A stretch of DNA of 64,000 nucleotides from JALZAH01 sp051000755 (GCA_051000755.1 JBPCNZ010000154.1:1-64000); one strand, 5' to 3'; counted from the first letter of the stretch, positions 9,403 to 16,990 are shown. Notes: generated from the letters alone by a model not told the origin. Program-made: numbers and translations.

Positions 9403-10133
9403 AGGTCGTCATCGCCGGTGGGGGAAGTGTCGGAACGTCGATCGCCCACGACCTGTGTGCCGGAGGCCATCAGGTGCTGCTCATCGAACGGGATGTGGAG
9501 CGGGTCGAGCGTCTCTCGGACAGCCTCAGTTGCGCCTTCCTCGCCGGGGACGCCTGCGAGGTCTCCACCCTGGCGGCAGCCGGGACCGCCGAAGCCGATG
9601 TGGTCGTGGCGGCGACCGGCGACGATGAGGACAACCTGGTCGTGGCCCTGCTGTCCAAGCAGGAGTTCGCCGTCCCCAGAGTCATCGCCCGCGTCAACCA
9701 CCCGAAGAACCGGTGGCTGTTCAACGAGACGTGGGGCGTCGACGTGTCGGTGTCGACGCCCCACCTGATGACCGCCCTGGTCGAGGAGGCGGTCTCGGTT
9801 GGGACGCTGGTCCGCCTGCTGCACTTCGCCGAGGGCCAGGCTGGGCTCGTCGAGGTGACCCTGGCCGAGGACTCGCCGGCCGCTGGGACTCAGGTGGCTG
9901 ACCTGGGGGTGCCGAGGGACGCCAGCATCGTCACGGTGATCCGCGACCGGCGGGTGGTGGTCCCGCGGGGCAACACCGTGCTCGAGGCCGGCGACGAGGT
10001 GATCGCTCTGGTCACCGAGGACTCCGAGGAACCGATGCGGGCGTTGCTGGTCGGCCCCGAGCTCGGCCAGTCCCGGGTCGGGGTGACCAGGCCGGTCACC
10101 CCCAAGCAGGGGGAGGACGCCGGGAACGCCTGA
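9399..10133 (+). CDS. TrkA-type potassium uptake regulator, second of pair
   Basis: This 244-residue paralogue of the preceding gene has MKVVIAGGGSVGTSIAHDL as its GxGxxG strand, LLIERD as the acidic end of strand 2, and a C-terminal TrkA-C domain with VPRGNTVLEAGDEVIAL. It overlaps the first gene by four bases (ATGA). The arrangement of two single-unit TrkA genes rather than one double-length gene is the actinobacterial pattern. It is predicted to form a complex with the first protein and regulate potassium uptake; the transported partner is not nearby. Confidence 0.88.
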   Translation: MKVVIAGGGSVGTSIAHDLCAGGHQVLLIERDVERVERLSDSLSCAFLAGDACEVSTLAAAGTAEADVVVAATGDDEDNLVVALLSKQEFAVPRVIARVNHPKNRWLFNETWGVDVSVSTPHLMTALVEEAVSVGTLVRLLHFAEGQAGLVEVTLAEDSPAAGTQVADLGVPRDASIVTVIRDRRVVVPRGNTVLEAGDEVIALVTEDSEEPMRALLVGPELGQSRVGVTRPVTPKQGEDAGNA

Positions 10134-10154
10134 GCACCGGCGCCAGGGACCGGC

Positions 10155-10511
10155 TCAGGGTGCCAACCGGGTCTGGTAGGCGGCCAGGGTGGCGTCGTCG
10201 AAGGTCACCAGGCGGACCAGGCGCACCTCGGTCGCCGCCGATCGCAGGGTGGCCACGGCCACCGCCGCAGCGCCGTCTACCGGATAGCCGTACGCGCCGG
10301 TCGAGATGGCCGGGAACGCCATGCTGGTGGCACCGAGCTCGTCGGCCACCGCCAGGCAGCGCCGGTAGCACGAGGCCAGGAGATCGGCCTCGCCCCGCCC
10401 GGTGGATGGCACCGTTGACGCCGCCCCGCCGGCCAGGGCCTCGTTGGCCGCGTTGACGACGGCGTCGATTACCTCGGTGGTGATGTCGCCTGGCGTGGTG
10501 ACGATCTCCAT
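10155..10511 (-). pseudogene. Macrodomain (ADP-ribose-binding) protein with internal deletion
   Basis: The ends are clearly a macrodomain: MEIVTTPGDITTEVIDAVVNAANEAL at the start, and LLASCYRRCLAVADELG plus AFPAISTGAYGYP at the end. The middle is wrong. In the family the sequence after NAANEALAGG continues GGVNGAIHRAGG and then some 45-50 residues to the next conserved block. Here the reading frame gives GGAASTVPSTGRGEADLL, while GGVNGAIHRAG is present in another frame. A one-base loss in the G-rich run plus a deletion of about 45-50 codons, which together restore frame, explains this. At 118 residues the protein is much shorter than the usual ~170 and lacks the ligand-binding glycine loop, so it should be inactive. 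ATG at 10511 starts the conserved part. Its stop is 21 bases from the convergent trkA stop. Confidence 0.65.
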
Positions 10512-10654
10512 GGGGGCCCTCCTAGCACGCCTGAGCCTAGAAGTTGTGGATTTCCCCTTGCGTCGGGGGCCCCGACCGGCGAAGATCACAAACGTGTAGT
10601 TACATCGGTGCCACGCAGAGCTGTTCTGCCGGTGCTCGATTGAGGGGAGTCCCG

Positions 10655-10939
10655 ATGAGCCAGGTTCTCGATCTGTTGTTGCAAAAGCCCGAACCGGTCT
10701 GGCAGCGCCGAGCAAACTGCATGGGCGTCGACCCCGATCTGTTCTTCCCGGAGCGGGGAGCCTCCACCCGGGAGGCCAAGGAGGTGTGCCGGGGCTGCGT
10801 GGTCCAGGAGGACTGCCTCGAATACGCCTTGGCCAACGGCGAGAAGTTCGGCATCTGGGGCGGCCTCTCCGAACGGGAGCGTCGGCGCATCCGACGGCGC
10901 CGTTCGTTGGAGCGCCGAACCGAAGGAACCGCTTCCTAG
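10655..10939 (+). CDS. WhiB-family iron-sulfur regulator
   Basis: A 94-residue WhiB protein: a first cysteine in RANCMGVDPDLFFP, then CRGC and EDC, giving the four [4Fe-4S] ligands in the C...CxxCx5C pattern, followed by the FGIWGG turn and a basic C-terminus (RERRRIRRRR). WhiB proteins bind the major sigma factor and act as nitric-oxide or redox-responsive transcription factors. GAGGGGAG lies 6-13 bases ahead of the ATG at 10655, which fixes the start; the in-frame extension upstream lacks family sequence. It stands alone, followed by the convergent formiminotransferase gene. The subclass (WhiB1 to WhiB7) cannot be fixed by eye. I see no convincing promoter in the 140 bases upstream. Confidence 0.93.
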   Translation: MSQVLDLLLQKPEPVWQRRANCMGVDPDLFFPERGASTREAKEVCRGCVVQEDCLEYALANGEKFGIWGGLSERERRRIRRRRSLERRTEGTAS

Positions 10940-10952
10940 GCCCCCGAGCCGG

Positions 10953-11807
10953 TCACCACCCCTGTCCCACATCTTGGAGACTTCCCCCATCGAGGCCCGC
11001 CTGTTCGAGGCGGGCCTCGATCGTGGTGGACGGGTCGAGGTCCAGTTCCGGCCACCGGTGACGGGGCACGGCGTCGAGCACCGAACGGGGCGCCAGGCCA
11101 ACGAGCTCGGCCCGGGCCACCTCCGCTTGATAGGCGACGGCATCGAAAGCGGCGGCAGGGCCGACCACGGACGGCCGGGTCAGGTTGCACGACACCTGCA
11201 CCTCGGTGCCGACCTCCAGGGCCAGGGTGCGCAGGTCGGGGGTCCGCAGCGCCGAGGCGATGCGCCGGGCCAGGTCGAGATCCGGCTTGACCAGCCACAG
11301 GTTGTAGGCCACCAGGATGCTCCGGGCCCCGACCGCTACGGCCCCGGCCCGGGGATGGGGATGGAGGGGCCCGGCATCGGGATCGAGGGTCACCCACGCC
11401 TGGCGCCGGACGTCGGGGAGTGTGCGCTCGGGACCGTAGGCAAAGCAGGGCAGGTCGAGGGTGTCCCCGGCCCAGCGGATGAAGCTGTCTCGGGCGTCGA
11501 TGGCAACGGACGGCCGACCGTCGGCCACGGGCCAGCCGTCGAGCGCCACCCACGGCACCACGTCGAGGACGCCAATCCGGGGGTGGACCCCCGAGTGGGC
11601 GCTCAGGTCGAGACGGGCCACGACCGCTCGGGCCAGGCGCCGGACGCTGGCCTCGACCTCCGGGCCGGGGCCGGCGATGGTCAGCACCGAGCGGTGGTGG
11701 TCGGGGTCCCGATGGACATCCAGCAGCTCGGCGCCCGTCTCGGATGCCAGAGCGTCGATGACGTCGTCGTCGCGTCCCTCGCTGATGTTGACCACACATT
11801 CGAGCAT
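10953..11807 (-). CDS. Glutamate formiminotransferase (FtcD N-domain type)
   Basis: The protein transfers a formimino group between N-formimino-glutamate and tetrahydrofolate at the end of histidine breakdown. Its 284 residues correspond to the formiminotransferase part of FTCD, without the cyclodeaminase domain. Family stretches include ECVVNISEGRD at the start, DPDHHRSVLT, AHSGVHPRIGVLDVVP with the conserved His, and VAYNLWL. The ATG at 11807 is preceded by GAGGAG and begins the conserved MLECVVNISEG; a longer in-frame extension to 11981 looks non-coding. No other histidine catabolism gene is nearby. The gene converges on whiB, with 13 bases between the stops. Confidence 0.85.
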   Translation of the reverse strand: MLECVVNISEGRDDDVIDALASETGAELLDVHRDPDHHRSVLTIAGPGPEVEASVRRLARAVVARLDLSAHSGVHPRIGVLDVVPWVALDGWPVADGRPSVAIDARDSFIRWAGDTLDLPCFAYGPERTLPDVRRQAWVTLDPDAGPLHPHPRAGAVAVGARSILVAYNLWLVKPDLDLARRIASALRTPDLRTLALEVGTEVQVSCNLTRPSVVGPAAAFDAVAYQAEVARAELVGLAPRSVLDAVPRHRWPELDLDPSTTIEARLEQAGLDGGSLQDVGQGW

Positions 11808-12001
11808 CGGCTGTCGCTCCTCACGGGGCCCCTGGCGACCGGGTCCCCGTCGATCATGCCGGTCCTCGCCACCGATATGGGTGACGGTCTCGTCGATCGG
11901 GGTCATCCCGAAGCGCCCTCGGCAGCGAAGAACACCGCGGTCCGGCGACGGGCCCGGCTCACCTACGAGCCAAACCTTCACACGAGGAGTAAGCTTCCGA
12001 C

Positions 12002-12334
12002 ATGGTCTTGGCCAACATTATGGGTACTGACGGGATCATCGTTCTGGTGATCCTGCTCGTTGTGGTCTTCGGGGGGAGTCAGCTGCCGAAGCTGGCTCGC
12101 AACGTGGGCTCGGCAGGCAAGGAGTTCCGCAAGGGGCAGGAGGAGGCCGAGGCCGAAGAGGCTGCCAAGGCCGACAAGAAGCCGGTGACGCCTGCGGTCA
12201 ATCCGGCTCCCACCCCGCCCCCGCCGGTCGCCTCGGCACCGGCCGAGGACAAGGTGACGCTGAGCAAAGCTGAGCTCAACGCCCTCCTCGACGAGCGCGA
12301 GGCCCGGAGCAAGGGCGAAGCCAACAACAACTGA
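12002..12334 (+). CDS. tatA: Twin-arginine translocase subunit TatA
   Basis: This 110-residue Tat protein has a short N-terminal hydrophobic helix (IIVLVILLVVVFGGSQLPKLA) followed by the amphipathic helix with the FGGSQLPKLARNVG signature, then an acidic/alanine/proline-rich tail (residues ~45-110). TatA oligomers form the pore or membrane-thinning patch that exports folded proteins. GAGGAG at about 11983-11988 precedes the ATG at 12002. A second ATG at 12020 is possible. The molybdenum hydroxylase subunits in this window carry no Tat signal, so there is no direct link. TatB and TatC genes are not in the window. Confidence 0.9.
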   Translation: MVLANIMGTDGIIVLVILLVVVFGGSQLPKLARNVGSAGKEFRKGQEEAEAEEAAKADKKPVTPAVNPAPTPPPPVASAPAEDKVTLSKAELNALLDEREARSKGEANNN

Positions 12335-12428
12335 GCGATCAGGGGTCTTGGGCCGGGCCGGGCTCAATATCTCGACGCTTCTTGCCGAAAAACGGGCGGC
12401 CCTATCCCTGTCCAGCTGCCGCCATGCC

Positions 12429-12489
12429 GGGGTCAGTGGGGCCGGGTCAGTCGGGGGGCGGGGTCACTCGGGCGGGGGGGTCAGTCGAC
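12429..12489 (+). repeat. G-rich degenerate tandem repeat (GGGGTCAGT units)
   Basis: About four imperfect copies of a ~16-base unit, each with a GGTCAGT or GGTCACT core flanked by runs of 3-7 G, lie between the convergent tatA and whiB genes; the last copy overlaps the final codons of whiB. The plus strand has enough G runs to form a quadruplex. There is no clear stem-loop with a T run, so I do not call a terminator. Confidence 0.5.
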
Positions 12490-12723
12490 GGTGATGGCGC
12501 CCGCACGGCGGCGACGGGCGATGCGGCGCCGCTCCCGCTCGGAAGCGCCACCCCAGACACCGTGCTCGATGCGGTTGTACAGGGCGTACTCCAGGCAGGG
12601 GGCCTGAACGGCGCAGTCGGCGCAGATGCGTCGGGCCAAGTCGACGCCGACCCCGTCACTGGGGAAGAACGTCTCCGGCGGAAGCTCCCGGCACTTGCCG
12701 TCTGCCATCCATTCGGTATCCAT
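12481..12723 (-). CDS. WhiB-family iron-sulfur regulator, short form
   Basis: This 80-residue WhiB protein has its first cysteine at residue 11 (DGKCRELPP), then CADC and APC as the remaining cluster ligands. The glycine turn HGVWGG is followed by ERERRRIARRRRAG. It differs from the gene at 10655 in a shorter N-terminus and an FFPSDG stretch instead of FFPERG. ATG at 12723 is preceded by GGAGGT about 9 bases upstream. It is transcribed leftwards towards tatA. A perfect inverted repeat lies about 60 bases upstream of the start (separate entry) and could be its operator. Confidence 0.93.
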   Translation of the reverse strand: MDTEWMADGKCRELPPETFFPSDGVGVDLARRICADCAVQAPCLEYALYNRIEHGVWGGASERERRRIARRRRAGAITVD

Positions 12724-12783
12724 CGAAAAAAGACCTCCGTCGACTCGTGGTTAAGACACCCGGCGGCTGCCAAAAGTTCCCCG

Positions 12784-12801
12784 GACGAGGCATTCCTCGT
12801 C
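12784..12801. promoter_or_regulatory. Inverted repeat GACGAGG-N4-CCTCGTC upstream of whiB
   Basis: A perfect 7-base inverted repeat with a 4-base spacer lies in the 277-base gap between the divergent whiB (start 12723) and AIM24-like (start 13001) genes. Read on the minus strand its left arm begins inside TTGACG, which resembles a -35 box for whiB, so a bound regulator would cover that site. I could not identify a good -10 at the right distance. The rest of the gap shows nothing recognisable. Confidence 0.35.
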
Positions 12802-13000
12802 AACAACACTGGGGTGGAGCGGAGGGGAAGGCACCTCTGCCGCGGTGCCCCGCTCAAGCGGGCGTAGACCTGACGGTCATGATACCCGGTCAGCTCTCAC
12901 TTGGCCAGCCTCGCAACCTGAAAAGGAGGTAAAAGGGCAGGTGACAGGCTGACACGTGCGGCTGCTACGGTCGCCTGCGACCGACGAGCAAGGGGGGCCC

Positions 13001-13810
13001 GTGAGCCAGACGGCAACCGATCGTATCGAGTGCCAGTGGTGCCGATCCCAGAACCTGGCGGGCCAGACGACCTGCGCGGTGTGCGGGGCGCCCCTCGACA
13101 GGGCCAACCTCGTCAGCGAGTCCGGGTGGCGGGAGGCCCCCCGACTGCGGGACATGACCGAGTTCCGGTTCTCCAACAGCACCTGCCAGGTGGAGGGAGA
13201 ACTGGTGCCCGTGGCCGAGATCAACCTGGCGCCGGGAGACTCGGTCTTCTTCGAGCATCACGTCCTGCTCTGGAAGGACGAGTCGGCACCACTGTCGGCC
13301 CTGTCGACCGGCGGTGGCATGAAGAGGATGCTGGGCGGGATGCCCTTCGTCATCTCCATGGCCCACGGCCCGGGCCGGGTGGCGTTCTCGCGGGATGCCT
13401 CCGGGGAGGTCGTGGTACTGCCCCTGCACCCCGGCATGGAGCTCGACGTCCGCGAGCACGCCTTCCTGGTGGCGTCCCACTCGATCGCGTACTCCTTCGT
13501 CCGCATCAAGGGCATGACCAACGTGATGCACGGCGAGGGCATGTATATGGATCGCTTCGTGACCGCCGGCGAGCCGGGGATCCTGTTGCTGCACGGGTAT
13601 GGCAACGTGTTCCAGCGGGTGCTCGGAGAGGGCGAGAAGATCCTGGTCGAGCCGGGCGGCTTCTTGTACAAGGACTCGTCGGTCCAGATGCAGACCGTCC
13701 AGCAGAACGTCAAGACCGGCATGCTCCGCCACGGCATGTACCTGGCCGAGATGACCGGGCCTGGACGGGTCGGCATCCAGTCCATGTACGTCCACCACCA
13801 CTCCTCCTGA
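13001..13810 (+). CDS. AIM24-like protein with N-terminal zinc ribbon, first copy
   Basis: The 269-residue protein starts with a compact zinc ribbon (CQWC...CAVCGAPLD, residues ~11-30) followed by a beta-rich AIM24/TerD-adjacent fold (PF01987-like). Family-like stretches are CQVEGELVPVAEINLAPGDS, FFEHHVLLW, GPGRVAFSRDASGEVV and the histidine-containing VREHAFLVAS. AIM24 proteins are of poorly known function; the mitochondrial one supports respiratory supercomplexes. GTG at 13001 is chosen because AGGGGGGC precedes it; the extension to 12956 does not. Its stop overlaps the start of a paralogue (TGATG), so the two are one translational unit. No membrane segment or signal is visible. Family call from remembered motifs only. 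Confidence 0.7.
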   Translation: MSQTATDRIECQWCRSQNLAGQTTCAVCGAPLDRANLVSESGWREAPRLRDMTEFRFSNSTCQVEGELVPVAEINLAPGDSVFFEHHVLLWKDESAPLSALSTGGGMKRMLGGMPFVISMAHGPGRVAFSRDASGEVVVLPLHPGMELDVREHAFLVASHSIAYSFVRIKGMTNVMHGEGMYMDRFVTAGEPGILLLHGYGNVFQRVLGEGEKILVEPGGFLYKDSSVQMQTVQQNVKTGMLRHGMYLAEMTGPGRVGIQSMYVHHHSS

Positions 13811-14700
13811 TGACCACCCAGGACCCGTCCACCTACGTGTGCCGGTACTGCCGGTTGCCGAGCGACGCGTCGGGGCCATCGTGCCCCAACTGCGGGGCAC
13901 CCGTTGATGTCACCGCGGTGCGCAGCGACTCGGGATGGCTCGAGCTCCCCGCCATCAAGGACATGGCCCGCATCCAGATGGGCCGTTCCTCGGCCCAGAT
14001 CGAGGGCCTGTACGTTCCCGTCGCCGACTTCGGGCTGCACCCCGAGGACTGGATCTACTTCTCCCACCACGTCCTGTTGTGGGCCGAGACGACCGTTCAG
14101 ATGGAGAGCATGCCCATGCCGGGCGGCTGGAACCGCAAGCTGGCGGGCCTGCCCCTGGTCATGATGCGGGCGGCCGGTCCCGGCCACATCGCTCTGTCTG
14201 CCGATGCCCCCGGCGAGGTCGTCGCCATCCCCCTGCCGGCCGGAGGCGAGGTGATGGTCCGCGAGCATGCGTTCCTGGCCGCCACCGGTTCCATCGACTA
14301 CGCATGGGACCAGTCGGGCATCTGGTACGTGACCGGATCCGGTGACGACCGAGAGACCCACTACCCGCTGGGTTGGGCGGTGGACCGCTTCTGGGCCCGC
14401 GAACCGGGGCTGCTGCTGTTGCACTCGCCGGGCAACACGTTTCTCCGCGACCTGGCCCCGGGCGAGCCCATCTGCGTGCAGCCTGGCGCCCTGCTCTACA
14501 AGGACCCCTCGGTGGGGATGCAGCTGCACATCGAGTACCCGGCCACCTCGGGGGTGAGCTTCAATCGCCGCTACAGCATGCGCAACGTATGGTTGCGGCT
14601 ATGGGGCCCCGGTCGCGTCGCCATCAAATCGGTGTTCCACCAGGGCGAGACGGGCGGCTACATCACCACCAGCTCTCCCGCCACCGTTCACCAGTGGTGA
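13810..14700 (+). CDS. AIM24-like protein with N-terminal zinc ribbon, second copy
   Basis: A 296-residue paralogue of the preceding gene with the same plan: zinc ribbon CRYC...CPNCGAPVD at residues ~11-30, then IEGLYVPVADFGLHPED, SHHVLLWAETTVQME, AAGPGHIALSADAPGEVV and VREHAFLAATGSIDY. It is longer by an insertion around DQSGIWYVTGSGDDRETHYP and a C-terminal extension ending GETGGYITTSSPATVHQW. The ATG shares its A with the TGA stop of the first copy, so translation is coupled and the products may form a heteromer. The shared SDSGW/SESGW linker after the ribbon points to tandem duplication and divergence. Function unknown. Confidence 0.7.
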   Translation: MTTQDPSTYVCRYCRLPSDASGPSCPNCGAPVDVTAVRSDSGWLELPAIKDMARIQMGRSSAQIEGLYVPVADFGLHPEDWIYFSHHVLLWAETTVQMESMPMPGGWNRKLAGLPLVMMRAAGPGHIALSADAPGEVVAIPLPAGGEVMVREHAFLAATGSIDYAWDQSGIWYVTGSGDDRETHYPLGWAVDRFWAREPGLLLLHSPGNTFLRDLAPGEPICVQPGALLYKDPSVGMQLHIEYPATSGVSFNRRYSMRNVWLRLWGPGRVAIKSVFHQGETGGYITTSSPATVHQW

Positions 14701-14774
14701 GGGCGCGGCCCCGGCCGAGCCCCCGAGCGGGACCCGGTGGAGACCAGCGGGGACATTGCCCAACCTCCGCGCCC

Positions 14775-14804
14775 TTGACAAGCGGGGCCGGTGCGTCCGA
14801 TGAT
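14775..14804 (+). promoter_or_regulatory. Promoter for leuA leader (TTGACA-N18-GATGAT)
   Basis: A consensus -35 box TTGACA (14775-14780) is followed after 18 bases by GATGAT (14799-14804), matching TATAAT at four positions. Transcription would start near 14811, only about two bases before the ATG of the leucine leader peptide at 14813, so the leader mRNA would be essentially leaderless. The position immediately upstream of a complete attenuator supports the call; the start site itself is inferred. Confidence 0.6.
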
Positions 14805-14812
14805 GGGCCGAC

Positions 14813-14848
14813 ATGGCCCCGCTGACCGGTCTCCTCCTTCTCGTGTAG
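14813..14848 (+). CDS. leuL: Leucine leader peptide of the leuA attenuator (11 aa)
   Basis: The reading frame gives MAPLTGLLLLV then TAG: four consecutive leucine codons (CTC CTC CTT CTC) plus one earlier leucine in eleven residues, followed by valine. This is the form of leader peptides that sense branched-chain aminoacyl-tRNA. It lies 93 bases upstream of leuA and is followed by a strong hairpin and an intrinsic terminator. No ribosome-binding site precedes it; the predicted transcription start is at most a few bases upstream, so it may be read as a leaderless mRNA. Slow decoding when leucyl-tRNA is low should favour read-through into leuA. Confidence 0.8.
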   Translation: MAPLTGLLLLV

Positions 14849-14873
14849 GCGAGCACCCCCATCGGTGCTCGCC
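14849..14873 (+). promoter_or_regulatory. Attenuator hairpin GGCGAGCACC/GGTGCTCGCC
   Basis: A perfect 10-base-pair stem with a 5-base loop begins at the base after the leader peptide stop codon. A ribosome resting on the stop would cover its left arm, whereas one stalled on the leucine codons would leave more of it free. It ends four bases before the terminator stem. It therefore could be the pause or alternative structure that decides whether the terminator forms, though the precise antiterminator pairing is not evident by eye. Confidence 0.65.
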
Positions 14874-14877
14874 CGAG

Positions 14878-14909
14878 CCTCCTGCGCCCTCTGGGCCGGG
14901 AGGTTTTTT
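14878..14909 (+). terminator. Intrinsic terminator of the leuA attenuator
   Basis: CCTCC (14878-14882) pairs with GGAGG (14899-14903), and the inner GCCC (14886-14889) pairs with GGGC (14893-14896) around a TCT loop. Six T residues follow directly (14904-14909). It lies between the leader peptide and leuA and would stop transcription when leucine is plentiful. The leuA start follows after about 32 bases. Confidence 0.8.
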
Positions 14910-14941
14910 CGTTCCCCAAGCCCCCTGCCGAAAGGTCCACG

Positions 14942-16648
14942 ATGGCCCCCTACGCCTACCCGACGCCCTGCGACATGCCGTACGAGAAGTATCAGCCGAC
15001 GCGGCCGCTCGAGCTTCCCGACCGGACCTGGCCCGACGCCAAGCTGAGCCGGGCGCCGACGTGGTGCAGCGTGGACCTCAGGGACGGCAACCAGGCCCTC
15101 ATCGACCCCATGGACTCGGCCCGCAAGCTGGCCATGTTCGAGACGCTCATCGCCATGGGCTTCAAGCAGATCGAGGTCGGCTTCCCCTCGGCGTCCCAAC
15201 CCGACTTCGACTTCATCCGCCAGATCATCACCGAGGACCGGATCCCCGACGACGTCACCATCCAGGTCCTGGTCCAGTGCCGGGCCGAGCTGATGGACCG
15301 CACCTTCGAATCCCTGGTCGGGGCCCACTCTGCGATCATCCACTTTTACAACTCGACGTCGACCCTGCAACGGCGGGTGGTCTTCGGCCTGGACAAGGGC
15401 GGGATCATGGACATCGCCACCTCCGCGGCCGACCTCATCATGAAGATGGAGGATCGCCTGCCCGGTACCGCCGTGACCTACGAGTACTCGCCGGAGAGCT
15501 TCACCGGCACCGAACCCGATTTCGCCGTCGAGATCTGTGAGGCGGTCATGGACGTCGTCGGCCCCACCCCCCACAAGCCCATGATCCTGAACCTTCCGGC
15601 CACCGTCGAGATGTTCACCCCGAACGTCTACGCCGACGTCATCGAGTGGTTCGGCCGCACCGTGCGCGACCGTGACTCGGTCGTCCTCAGCCTGCACCCC
15701 CACAACGATCGGGGCACGGCGATCGCCGCCGCCGAGCTGGCCCAGCTGGCCGGCGCTCAGCGGGTGGAGGGCACCCTGTTCGGCAACGGCGAGCGGACGG
15801 GCAACGTCGACGTCGTCACCCTGGCCATGAACCTGTTCTCCGAGGGAATCGATCCCCGCCTGGACATCTCCGACATCGACCACCTCCGCCGCGTGGCGGA
15901 GCACTGCACCCGCCTGCCGGTCCACCCCCGTCACCCCTACGTCGGCGAACTGGTCTACACCGCCTTCTCCGGTAGCCACCAGGACGCCATCAAGAAGGGC
16001 ATGCACGCCCTCGACGGCCACTACGAGCGGTGGGAGGTGCCATACCTGCCCATCGACCCCAAGCACACGGGCCGAACCTACGAGGCCATCATCCGGGTCA
16101 ACTCCCAGAGCGGCAAGGGCGGCGTGGCCTACCTGATGGACGCTGAGTACGGCCTGGACCTCCCCCGGCGCCTCCAGATCGAGTTCTCCAAGGAGGTGCA
16201 GGCCATCACCGAGGCCAGCGGGACCGAGATCCGTTCCGGGGAGCTGTGGGACGTGTTCTCCCAGACCTACCTGCCCGATGACGCCGGCCTGCGGCTCATC
16301 TCCTCGGAGGTGACCTCGTCGAGCGCCGGGGGGGACAGCGCCGCCACCCAGATCACGGCCCAGATGCTCGTCGACGGCGCCCACCGCACGGTCACCGGCC
16401 AGGGCAACGGTCCCATCGACGCCCTCGTGCACGGCATCCGCACGGAGCTGGGGTTGGACTTCGAGTTCCTCGACTACACCCAGCACGCCCTGACGTCGGG
16501 GAGCGAGGCCTCGGCCGCCGCCTACGTCGAGGTGTCCGACGGCGGCGGGCGCGGCCTGTGGGGAGTGGGCATGGACACGAGCACCCTCGAAGCTTCCCTC
16601 CAGGCCGTTATCAGCGCCGCCAACCGGCTGCGACCACCCCCGGAGTAG
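14942..16648 (+). CDS. leuA: 2-isopropylmalate synthase
   Basis: LeuA condenses acetyl-CoA with 2-oxoisovalerate to 2-isopropylmalate, the first committed step of leucine synthesis. The 568-residue protein has the long actinobacterial form: an N-terminal extension (YAYPTPCDMPYEKYQ), a TIM barrel with the metal/substrate motif VDLRDGNQALIDPM and the signature LHPHNDRGTAIAAAEL, GNGERTGNVDVV, then a C-terminal LeuA dimer regulatory domain that binds leucine. AAAGG lies 7-11 bases upstream of the ATG. Expression should be governed by the attenuator at 14775-14909, and activity by leucine feedback. It stands apart from other leucine genes in this window. Confidence 0.97.
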   Translation: MAPYAYPTPCDMPYEKYQPTRPLELPDRTWPDAKLSRAPTWCSVDLRDGNQALIDPMDSARKLAMFETLIAMGFKQIEVGFPSASQPDFDFIRQIITEDRIPDDVTIQVLVQCRAELMDRTFESLVGAHSAIIHFYNSTSTLQRRVVFGLDKGGIMDIATSAADLIMKMEDRLPGTAVTYEYSPESFTGTEPDFAVEICEAVMDVVGPTPHKPMILNLPATVEMFTPNVYADVIEWFGRTVRDRDSVVLSLHPHNDRGTAIAAAELAQLAGAQRVEGTLFGNGERTGNVDVVTLAMNLFSEGIDPRLDISDIDHLRRVAEHCTRLPVHPRHPYVGELVYTAFSGSHQDAIKKGMHALDGHYERWEVPYLPIDPKHTGRTYEAIIRVNSQSGKGGVAYLMDAEYGLDLPRRLQIEFSKEVQAITEASGTEIRSGELWDVFSQTYLPDDAGLRLISSEVTSSSAGGDSAATQITAQMLVDGAHRTVTGQGNGPIDALVHGIRTELGLDFEFLDYTQHALTSGSEASAAAYVEVSDGGGRGLWGVGMDTSTLEASLQAVISAANRLRPPPE

Positions 16649-16659
16649 CATCGTCGACC

Positions 16660-16947
16660 ATGTCCGAGCCACAGACCGAAGAACAGGCACCACCCCGGGG
16701 GCACATCCGGGTGGTCTACCTCGGACCGGTCGCCCCCCACTGGCGCATCGACTCGGATTTCGGCGACCGGGCCCTGATCGAGAGCTTCCGCCAGCGGGCC
16801 GAGGCCCGATTGTTGCTCCTGCCGCCCCACGACCCCCAGTTCCGGCGCAACCGGGAGCGGGTGGCGCGCGACGCCGAGCGGGAGAACATCCTCCTCGACT
16901 GGGACCTCGGCTTGCCGGAGGACGACGAAGCCGGCTCGTCCCTATAG
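16660..16947 (+). CDS. Small conserved-looking protein of unknown function
   Basis: A 95-residue soluble protein that starts 12 bases after leuA. It has a hydrophobic strand-like HIRVVYLGPVAPHW near residue 15, a central LIESFRQRAEARLLLLPPHD, and an acidic C-terminus with many Arg and Glu (RRNRERVARDAERENILLDW). Codon use is typical of the region and it is tightly spaced behind leuA, so it is probably a real gene and perhaps co-transcribed. I do not recognise the family. Confidence 0.55.
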   Translation: MSEPQTEEQAPPRGHIRVVYLGPVAPHWRIDSDFGDRALIESFRQRAEARLLLLPPHDPQFRRNRERVARDAERENILLDWDLGLPEDDEAGSSL

Positions 16948-16990
16948 GGACCCGATCGGCAGGCAGGATCAGCTCGCCGCTGCGAGCGCG

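Noticed and set aside
10131..10158. Hairpin across the stops of trkA and the macrodomain gene as a bidirectional terminator
   Set aside because: The stem needs two bulges and neither side has a T run, so it is not supported as an intrinsic terminator.
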